Shown here: one piece after another, positions 1 to 5,226 of the stretch
Numbering within the stretch: the first letter of the stretch is position 1
Layout of the letters: the number at the start of each line of letters is the position of its first letter
DNA from: JBOGGN01 sp050744165
GTDB lineage: Bacteria; Actinomycetota; Acidimicrobiia; Acidimicrobiales; Palsa-688
Assembly (NCBI GenBank): GCA_050744165.1
Contig: JBOGGN010000411.1
Location: 1-7,981 of the forward strand
DNA: 7,981 nucleotides
Direction of reading: 5' to 3'
The notes under the pieces: generated by a model
The model's database searches: none
Told to the model about the DNA's origin: nothing
Seen by the model: the letters and a program-made list of their open reading frames with translations, nothing else
Translations under genes and position numbers: made by a program

Positions 1-743
1 CGGTCAGCCGCGTCGACGCGGTGGTTCTGGCGGGCGGATCAGCATTCGGGCTGGCGGCATGCGACGGGGTCGTGCGGTGGTGCGAGGAGCGAGGGATCGG
101 CTTCCCCACGCCCGCCGGTCCGGTCCCCATCGTGGTGGGCGCGGTGCTGTACGACCTGCTTGTCGGGGATCCATCGGCCCGGCCGACCGCGGCGTCGGGG
201 TATGCGGCCTGTGTGGCTGCCGTCGGGGCCGCCGCTGCGCCGATGGGACGCGTCGGCGCCGGAAGGGGTGCCACGGTGGCCAAGTGGCAAGGCTTGGCGT
301 ACGCCCGCCCGGCGGGGATAGCCAGCGTCTCGCGCCGTCATGGTGACCTCGTGGTGGCGGCCCTGGTCGCGGTGAACGCGTTCGGCGACCTCCGCGCCCC
401 ACGCGAGGCCAGCAGCTTTCCGGGGGCGCCGTCGGCGGTGGCCGAGGCGGCGGTGGGCGGGGCGGCGGGCTGGGGCATGAACACGACCATCGGGGTGATT
501 GCCACCAACGCCACCCTCGACAAGGTCGGGTGCCTGTTGGTGGCGCAGTCCGGGCATGACGGCATGGCCCGGGCGCTGGCGCCGGCCCACACCACCGGCG
601 ACGGGGACGCTCTGGTGGCGGCGGCGGTCGGGGGGTTGGCGGCACCGCTCGACCTGGTCCGTCACCTGGCGGCCGAAGCCGTCGAGGAGGCCATCGCCAC
701 CGCGGCCGGTCCCGGCGCCGGCCGGGCCCCCGGAGGCGCTTGA
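1..743 (+). CDS. P1/DmpA-family (S58) peptidase, 5' end missing
   Basis: The reading frame is open from base 3, with no start in the window, to a TGA at 741-743, so roughly the C-terminal 247 residues are present. It starts at VSRVDAVVLAGGSAFGLAA, a block typical of P1/DmpA-family (MEROPS S58) N-terminal-nucleophile aminopeptidases. Further family blocks are GIGFPTPAGPVPIVVGAVL, GRVGAGRGATVAKW, LVAVNAFGD and, near 477-515, MNTTIGVIATNATLDK. In DmpA the precursor is cleaved just before a nucleophilic Ser. The threonines at 483-488 in the NTT motif occupy the corresponding place, so self-processing there is expected from family knowledge and not shown. The physiological substrate is unknown; characterised relatives cleave N-terminal D-, L- or beta-amino acids from peptides. 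The next gene begins 49 bp downstream with its own probable promoter, so this gene is probably not part of the t6A cluster. The family call is strong and the specificity is open. Confidence 0.88.
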   Translation, partial: VSRVDAVVLAGGSAFGLAACDGVVRWCEERGIGFPTPAGPVPIVVGAVLYDLLVGDPSARPTAASGYAACVAAVGAAAAPMGRVGAGRGATVAKWQGLAYARPAGIASVSRRHGDLVVAALVAVNAFGDLRAPREASSFPGAPSAVAEAAVGGAAGWGMNTTIGVIATNATLDKVGCLLVAQSGHDGMARALAPAHTTGDGDALVAAAVGGLAAPLDLVRHLAAEAVEEAIATAAGPGAGRAPGGA

Positions 744-779
744 CCAGGCAAAAAGGCACAGATTCCCCCAAACCTCCCC

Positions 780-785
780 TACGAT
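780..785 (+). promoter_or_regulatory. Probable -10 element (TACGAT) of the udg-tsaE-tsaB-rimI-tsaD operon
   Basis: TACGAT fits the TAnnnT -10 pattern. Its last base lies 7 nt before the GTG at 793, so a transcript starting at the usual distance would begin at or next to the start codon. No Shine-Dalgarno sequence precedes that GTG, which agrees with a leaderless mRNA. The surrounding 744-792 stretch is clearly less GC-rich than the flanking genes. No good -35 is found at 16-18 bp, where only a weak CACAGA sits. This is inferred from sequence alone. Confidence 0.45.
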
Positions 786-792
786 CACGACC

Positions 793-1362
793 GTGCCCTC
801 GCTGGCCGACGTCCGAACCGAGGCGCTGGGTTGCCAGCGCTGTCCCTTGGCGCGCGGCCGCACTCAGGTCGTGTTCGGCGAGGGCGATCCCGATGCCGAC
901 CTCATGGTGGTCGGCGAGGGTCCGGGCCACGACGAGGACGTCCAAGGCCGGCCGTTTGTCGGGCGTTCCGGCAAGCTCCTCGACCGGCTTTTGATTGAGG
1001 AGATCGGGGTGCCCCGCTCCGCGGTGTACATCGCCAACGTGGTCAAATGCCGGCCGCCGAACAATCGTGACCCGATGCCGGCCGAGATCGAGGCCTGCAG
1101 GCCGTGGTTGGAGGCCCAGGTGGAGCTCATCCGGCCGAGCGTCGTGCTCACCCTGGGCAACTTCTCGACCAAGCTGCTGTTAAAGACGACCGTCGGCATT
1201 GGCCAGACCCGCGGGCGGGTGTACCCGTGGGGGTCGACCGGCGCCGTGCTGGTGCCGACGTTCCACCCGGCGGCAGCCTTGCGAGGCGGCTACGAAGTGC
1301 TGGCGGGGATGCGGGCCGACTTCGTCCGGGCCAAACAGGCGCTGGCAGGCGCCGTCCGATGA
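793..1362 (+). CDS. Family 4 uracil-DNA glycosylase (Fe-S type)
   Basis: Removes uracil from DNA (cytosine deamination or dUTP misincorporation) to start base excision repair. From the GTG at 793 the protein has 189 aa, a usual length for family 4. Four cysteines in the family 4 pattern would hold the 4Fe-4S cluster: C14 and C17 (CQRC), then C86 and C102. The uracil-binding motif is GEGPGHDEDVQGRPFVG at 41-57, where family 4 more often has GEAPG. VVKCRPPNNRDP follows at 83-94, and the C-terminal motif TFHPAAALR with H158 at 156-164. The KRRIH-type insertion of UdgX is absent, so suicide-type UdgX is unlikely. The open frame extends upstream to 499, but that part lies antiphase over the peptidase gene and is Pro/Arg/Trp-rich, so GTG 793 is preferred. 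The stop overlaps the tsaE start as ATGA, implying translational coupling to the t6A genes. Confidence 0.9.
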   Translation: MPSLADVRTEALGCQRCPLARGRTQVVFGEGDPDADLMVVGEGPGHDEDVQGRPFVGRSGKLLDRLLIEEIGVPRSAVYIANVVKCRPPNNRDPMPAEIEACRPWLEAQVELIRPSVVLTLGNFSTKLLLKTTVGIGQTRGRVYPWGSTGAVLVPTFHPAAALRGGYEVLAGMRADFVRAKQALAGAVR

Positions 1363-1895
1363 CTGCTGGCGCGTCGCGGGCCAAGACGGCCGAGCCCATC
1401 ACGGTCGCGACCCGCTCGGTGGCCGAGACCCGCTCGGTGGCCGCCGCCCTCCGGCCGCTCGTGCGGCCCGGCGACCTCATCCTCTTGGGCGGCGACCTCG
1501 GTGCGGGCAAGACGGCGTTCGTACAGGGACTGGCTGCCGCCATGGGCGTGGCGGGACCGGTCACCAGCCCCACCTTCACCCTCGTCCGGGCCTACGATGG
1601 TTCCGCCGGCGAGCGGCTGGTCCACGCGGACGTGTATCGCCTTGAGCACCTCCAGGAAGTAGAGGACCTCGGGTTGGCCGAGTCGCTCGACGACGGCGCG
1701 ATGGCAGTGATCGAGTGGGGCGAAGTGGCCGCACCGGTGCTGCCAGGCGATCATCTCGAGATCCGCCTGGAGTTCGGTGCCGGGGAGGAAGACCGCCTGG
1801 TGCGCCTCGTGCCCCACGGCGTGCGGTGGTGCGATCCCGACTGGCTAAGCGCGGCGCGCCAAGCGCTGGCAGCGAGCGAAGGAGCGGCGCAGTGA
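1359..1895 (+). CDS. tsaE: tRNA t6A biosynthesis ATPase TsaE
   Basis: TsaE is the P-loop ATPase that binds the TsaB-TsaD dimer and allows repeated rounds of threonylcarbamoyl transfer to A37 of ANN-decoding tRNAs in the cytoplasm. The protein is 178 aa. Walker A is GDLGAGKT at 45-52. The family block SPTF is at 70-73, HADVYRL at 89-95 with D91, and VIEWGE at 117-122. The ATG at 1359 overlaps the glycosylase stop (ATGA). The frame is open further upstream but only as an antiphase overlap with the glycosylase. The N-terminus carries an exact six-codon tandem duplication (TRSVAE/TRSVAA). The C-terminal tail after about residue 155 is poorly recognisable. The tsaB start overlaps the stop codon by 4 bp. 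Confidence 0.95.
   Translation: MTAGASRAKTAEPITVATRSVAETRSVAAALRPLVRPGDLILLGGDLGAGKTAFVQGLAAAMGVAGPVTSPTFTLVRAYDGSAGERLVHADVYRLEHLQEVEDLGLAESLDDGAMAVIEWGEVAAPVLPGDHLEIRLEFGAGEEDRLVRLVPHGVRWCDPDWLSAARQALAASEGAAQ
1409..1442 (+). repeat. 18-bp tandem duplication inside tsaE
   Basis: The 16-base unit GACCCGCTCGGTGGCC occurs at 1409-1424 and again at 1427-1442, a period of 18 bp. The duplication is in frame and gives the residues TRSVAE-TRSVAA ahead of the Walker A motif. The two copies are identical over 16 bases, which suggests a recent slippage event. Confidence 0.85.
1879..1884 (+). promoter_or_regulatory. Shine-Dalgarno of tsaB
   Basis: AAGGAG within the end of tsaE, with 7 nt to the GTG at 1892. 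It fixes GTG 1892 as the tsaB start in preference to the in-frame GTG at 1898, and supports coupled translation with tsaE. Confidence 0.75.
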
Positions 1896-2641
1896 TCGTG
1901 CTGGGGCTGGAAACGGCCACGCCCCAAGTGGGTTGCGCCCTCGCCGACAACGACGGCCCGATGGCCTCGTTCCACCTGGCTCGGGGCCGGCGCCACGCCG
2001 AGACCCTGGCGCCCGCGGTCGACTACCTGTGCCGGGAGGCTGGCATCCAGCTCGGCCAGATCGGTGTCGTCGCAGCCGACATCGGCCCCGGGCTGTTCAC
2101 CGGGCTGCGGGTGGGCGTGGCCACGGCCAAGGCGCTGGCGACGGCCCTGCGGATCCCCGTAATTGGGCTCAGCAGCCTGGACCTGCTTGCCTATCCCCAC
2201 CGCCGAGGCGCCGGCCGCATTGCCAGCATTGTCGACGCCCGTCGGGGCGAGGTGTTCTGGGCGATCTACCGCCGGGTGCCCGGCGGCGTCCAGCGGATCA
2301 CCGACTACGCCGTCGGCCGCCCTGCCGAGGTGGCGTCGGAGCTGGTGGCCCAGGCCGGCGGGGGCAGCGTCCTGGCGGTCGGCGACGGCGCCCGCCGCTA
2401 CGCCGAGGTGTTCGGGTCGCTGGACCGGGTCATCGTCGGCGAGGCGAGCTCCGCCTTCCCGTCGGCCGAAGTTTTGGTTGAGTTGGCCCACCCAATGGCA
2501 TTCCGGGAGGAGTTCACCACGCCCCCTAACCTGGCGCCCCTGTACCTCCGTCAAGCGGACGTCCGCATCAACTGGGCTCAGCGCGATCAGCCGCCACCAG
2601 GCGGGCCGGCCGACAGCGACCGCCAGGCCGAGGCGGGATAG
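1892..2641 (+). CDS. tsaB: tRNA t6A biosynthesis protein TsaB
   Basis: TsaB is the inactive ASKHA-fold paralogue that dimerises with TsaD and is required for t6A formation on tRNA. The protein is 249 aa from GTG 1892. The N-terminal strand is VIVLGLETATPQVGCAL. The signature GPGLFTGLR is at 65-73, followed by VGVATAKALA. DARRGEVF is at 115-122. The late block APLYLRQADVRINW lies at about 215-228. Consistent with a TsaB rather than a TsaD, the metal-binding HxxxH motif is absent. The last 20 residues are a Pro/Gly/Asp-rich tail without recognisable structure. The GTG start overlaps the tsaE stop (GTGA) and has a good Shine-Dalgarno. rimI follows after 4 bp. Confidence 0.95.
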   Translation: MIVLGLETATPQVGCALADNDGPMASFHLARGRRHAETLAPAVDYLCREAGIQLGQIGVVAADIGPGLFTGLRVGVATAKALATALRIPVIGLSSLDLLAYPHRRGAGRIASIVDARRGEVFWAIYRRVPGGVQRITDYAVGRPAEVASELVAQAGGGSVLAVGDGARRYAEVFGSLDRVIVGEASSAFPSAEVLVELAHPMAFREEFTTPPNLAPLYLRQADVRINWAQRDQPPPGGPADSDRQAEAG

Positions 2642-2645
2642 GACC

Positions 2646-3251
2646 GTGGCCTCCCGCGCCAGCGACATTGGCCCCCCTGAGTCCCGGGGCGACCCCGAGG
2701 ACCTCGACCGCCTGGCCGTGCACCTGGTCCCCATGCGCCGTCGCCATCTGCGCGGCGTCATGCGTATCGAGGCGCAGGTGTACCCCAGGCCGTGGTCGCT
2801 GCCGTTGTTCCTGAGCGAGCTGAACCTGCGCACCAGCCGCGTCTACTACGTGGCACGCGTCGGCGGCGCGGTGGTCGGCTACTGCGGCCTCATGCTGGTC
2901 GAAGGTGATGGCCACATCACCAACATCGCCGTCGACCCCGCCTGGCATCGCCACCAGGTCGGCACCCGGCTGCTGCTCAACGCGACCCGCCAGTCGCTGG
3001 CCAGAGGCGCGACCCGGATGACGCTGGAAGTCCGGATGAGCAACCGGGCGGCCCAGGCCATGTACCGAAAGTTCGGGTTCGAAGCGGCCGGCGTCCGCAA
3101 GAACTACTACGCCGAATCCCGTGAGGACGCTCTCATCATGTGGGCCTACGGCCTCAACACCGCGGCCTACGAGGAGCGCCTGGCGGTGATCGACTCCGGA
3201 ATCCGGGGATCGACGCTGGTCGAGGACGGGAACTTCGGCCGCCAGGCGTAG
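2646..3251 (+). CDS. rimI: RimI-type N-alpha-acetyltransferase (GNAT fold)
   Basis: RimI acetylates protein N-termini with acetyl-CoA, classically ribosomal protein S18; in many bacteria its gene lies next to tsaB and tsaD. With the GTG at 2646 the protein has 201 aa, against about 150 for E. coli RimI. The excess is an N-terminal leader of about 25 residues and a C-terminal tail from about 168. The acetyl-CoA loop is HRHQVGTRLL at 101-110. The RimI signature runs LEVRMSNRAAQAMYRKFGF (127-145), then RKNYYAESREDALIMW. E128 and Y140 are spaced 12 apart, like catalytic E103 and Y115 of E. coli RimI. GTG 2718 and ATG 2733 are shorter alternative starts; the upstream GGATAGGA is only a weak ribosome site. 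It lies between tsaB (4 bp) and tsaD (9 bp). The acetylation targets cannot be read from sequence. Confidence 0.88.
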   Translation: MASRASDIGPPESRGDPEDLDRLAVHLVPMRRRHLRGVMRIEAQVYPRPWSLPLFLSELNLRTSRVYYVARVGGAVVGYCGLMLVEGDGHITNIAVDPAWHRHQVGTRLLLNATRQSLARGATRMTLEVRMSNRAAQAMYRKFGFEAAGVRKNYYAESREDALIMWAYGLNTAAYEERLAVIDSGIRGSTLVEDGNFGRQA

Positions 3252-3260
3252 TTTGGTTCG

Positions 3261-4286
<1,026 letters not shown>

Positions 4287-4301
4287 TCAACGCCCCTCAC
4301 C

Positions 4302-4328
4302 GGGCTGTTCTGGGCGACGTCTCAGCCC
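4302..4328 (+). terminator. Weak hairpin after tsaD, possible terminator
   Basis: GGGCTG at 4302-4307 pairs with CAGCCC at 4323-4328 across a 15-nt loop, 15 bp after the tsaD stop. The stem is only 6 bp and no T-run follows, so this is a weak candidate. A second small hairpin, GGCGA-ACGA-TCGCC, lies at 4345-4358. Confidence 0.2.
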
Positions 4329-4369
4329 TCCGCGCCTGCATTGGGGCGAACGATCGCCACCAGAGGACC

Positions 4370-4410
4370 TAGATTTGCCTGTACAAGGCGTAGATTGCCT
4401 GTACAAGAGA
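4370..4410 (+). repeat. Tandem 20/21-bp direct repeat upstream of the DUF4870 gene
   Basis: Two adjacent units share TAGATT(T)GCCTGTACAAG: 4370-4390 and 4391-4410. The first has one extra T. The TGTACA hexamers at 4380-4385 and 4400-4405 are exactly 20 bp apart, two helical turns, so a protein bound to both would sit on one face. Unit 1 is nearly palindromic (GCCTGTACAAGGC). TAGATT of the second unit at 4391-4396 also fits a -10 element, with a start near 4403. This looks like a tandem operator overlapping a promoter; the binding protein is unknown. Confidence 0.6.
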
Positions 4411-4415
4411 GGTGA
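4409..4415 (+). promoter_or_regulatory. Strong Shine-Dalgarno with no ATG/GTG/TTG behind it
   Basis: GAGGTGA is a 7-base match to the anti-Shine-Dalgarno complement. With 6 nt spacing it points to the ATC at 4422, which is in frame with the DUF4870 protein. The nearest usual in-frame start, TTG 4449, is 33 nt away and has no Shine-Dalgarno of its own. It therefore bears directly on where that gene starts. Confidence 0.55.
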
Positions 4416-4448
4416 GACGCCATCGACTTCGGGCCGCCCTACGATGAC

Positions 4449-4856
4449 TTGCCGCCGAGCGGCCAAGACCAACCGCTCGCCGCGGCCGACGAGTGGGCGC
4501 TGGCGCCGCCGGCACCCCCCTCGTCCGATGAGCGCCTCTGGGCCGCCGTCGCCCATCTGAGCGTGGTCCTTCTCGGCATCGTGGTCCCCGTCGCCCTCAT
4601 GCTTACCAAGGGCAAGGACAGCGAGTTTGTGACCGAGCACGCCTTGGAGGCGCTGAACTTCCAGGTCACGGCGTTCATCGCGGTGATCGTGGCCGAGGTG
4701 CTGGGGGAAGTGGTCATCGGCCCGCTTCTGGTCTACGGCCTCGTCGCGGTCGTCGTCTTCACGGCCTGGTTGGCCGCCCGGGCCGCCTACCGGGGGGACC
4801 GCTATCGGTACCCGATCACCCTGCGGGTCCTGCAAGACGACGCCCGGAGCGGTTGA
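4449..4856 (+). CDS. DUF4870 family small membrane protein
   Basis: Function is unknown; DUF4870 (Tic20-like) proteins are small multi-pass membrane proteins. From TTG 4449 it has 135 aa; from the ATC at 4422 it would have 144. A Pro/Ala/Asp-rich, probably disordered N-terminus of about 25 residues precedes the domain. Family features are DERLWAAVAHLSVV (27-40) entering membrane segment 1 (about 32-53), then EHALEALNFQVTAF (63-76), two further segments (about 72-90 and 92-113), and the end AARAAYRGDRYRYPITLRVL (109-128). Upstream in the same frame the codons run back to a TGA at 4413-4415 with no ATG or GTG, so the start is uncertain. The strong Shine-Dalgarno at 4409-4415 favours 4422, by non-standard ATC initiation or a base error for ATG. 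The stop codon overlaps the -35 element of the groES promoter. Confidence 0.82.
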   Translation: MPPSGQDQPLAAADEWALAPPAPPSSDERLWAAVAHLSVVLLGIVVPVALMLTKGKDSEFVTEHALEALNFQVTAFIAVIVAEVLGEVVIGPLLVYGLVAVVVFTAWLAARAAYRGDRYRYPITLRVLQDDARSG

Positions 4857-4881
4857 AGTCTCCAGCAGGCGCCTGTATCGT
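4853..4881 (+). promoter_or_regulatory. groES-groEL promoter
   Basis: A -35 element TTGAAG at 4853-4858 and a -10 element TATCGT at 4876-4881 are separated by exactly 17 bp, a good housekeeping-sigma promoter. Transcription should start near 4888, inside the CIRCE operator, so bound repressor would block initiation. The -35 overlaps the stop codon of the preceding gene. Confidence 0.7.
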
Positions 4882-4907
4882 TAGCACTCGTCCAATGAGA
4901 GTGCTAA
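4881..4907 (+). promoter_or_regulatory. CIRCE operator (HrcA binding site)
   Basis: TTAGCACTC at 4881-4889, a 9-bp spacer, and GAGTGCTAA at 4899-4907 form the perfect consensus inverted repeat. CIRCE is the operator for the heat-shock repressor HrcA, which needs GroEL for activity and so feeds back chaperonin level onto its own operon. The site begins at the last base of the -10 element and covers the expected transcription start. hrcA itself is not in the window. Confidence 0.97.
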
Positions 4908-4917
4908 ACGGCCCCAC

Positions 4918-4922
4918 GGAGG
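4918..4922 (+). promoter_or_regulatory. Shine-Dalgarno of groES
   Basis: GGAGG, 10 nt before the ATG at 4933. It lies just after CIRCE in the 5' untranslated region, which is about 45 nt long if transcription starts near 4888. Confidence 0.75.
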
Positions 4923-4932
4923 CGCAATACCC

Positions 4933-5226
4933 ATGAATCTCCAGCCCCTCGACGATCGCATCGTCGTCAAGCAGAGCGAAGCTGAGGAGAGGACCGCATC
5001 CGGTCTCGTCATCCCCGATACCGCCAAGGAAAAGCCGCAGCAGGGTGCAGTCCTCGCCGTAGGACCGGGCAAGCGGGCCGAGAACACCGGCGAGCTGATC
5101 CCCCTCGACATCCAGGTTGGCGACACCATCGTCTACTCCAAGTACGGCGGCACCGAGATCACCGTCGACGGCCAGGACCTCTTGATCCTGACTGGCCGTG
5201 ACGTTCTGGCGAAGGTGATCAAGTAG
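4933..5226 (+). CDS. groES: Co-chaperonin GroES
   Basis: GroES is the heptameric 10-kDa lid that caps GroEL and closes the folding chamber in the cytoplasm. The protein is 97 aa, full length. The start MNLQPLDDRIVVKQSEAEE is typical. The mobile loop lies at about 18-36 with the hydrophobic contact tripeptide L25-V26-I27 in TASGLVIPDTAKEKPQ. GAVLAVGPGKR (38-48), VGDTIVYSKYGGTEI (62-76) and the end DVLAKVIK complete the family pattern. It is preceded by a perfect CIRCE and its own promoter, so it is expected to be heat-inducible through HrcA. Its TAG stop shares its G with the GTG start of groEL. Confidence 0.98.
   Translation: MNLQPLDDRIVVKQSEAEERTASGLVIPDTAKEKPQQGAVLAVGPGKRAENTGELIPLDIQVGDTIVYSKYGGTEITVDGQDLLILTGRDVLAKVIK
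5213..5220 (+). promoter_or_regulatory. Shine-Dalgarno of groEL inside groES
   Basis: AGGTGATC is an 8-base match to the anti-Shine-Dalgarno complement and lies in the last codons of groES, 5 nt before the GTG at 5226. With the TAGTG stop/start junction it supports coupled translation and fixes the groEL start. Confidence 0.7.

Noticed and set aside
740..745. TTGACC as a -35 element for the glycosylase operon
   Set aside because: It is 34 bp from the TACGAT -10 and has no better -10 at 16-18 bp; it also overlaps the peptidase stop codon.
4..945. 313-codon - strand frame opposite the peptidase gene
   Set aside because: Extremely Pro/Arg-rich composition, as expected from antisense GC-rich DNA; the peptidase motifs on + are clear.
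793..1362. UdgX-type (suicide, heme/Fe-S) uracil-DNA glycosylase
   Set aside because: The characteristic KRRIH-type loop insertion is missing and motif A is not the UdgX form; ordinary family 4 fits.
4370..4410. Short repeats considered as a CRISPR remnant
   Set aside because: Only two adjacent copies with no spacer between them and no cas genes; a regulatory repeat fits better.
4375..4560. 61-codon + strand frame between the repeat and the DUF4870 gene
   Set aside because: Starts at a TTG inside the repeat, runs antiphase through the DUF4870 gene, with Arg/Ser/Pro-rich sequence and no domain.
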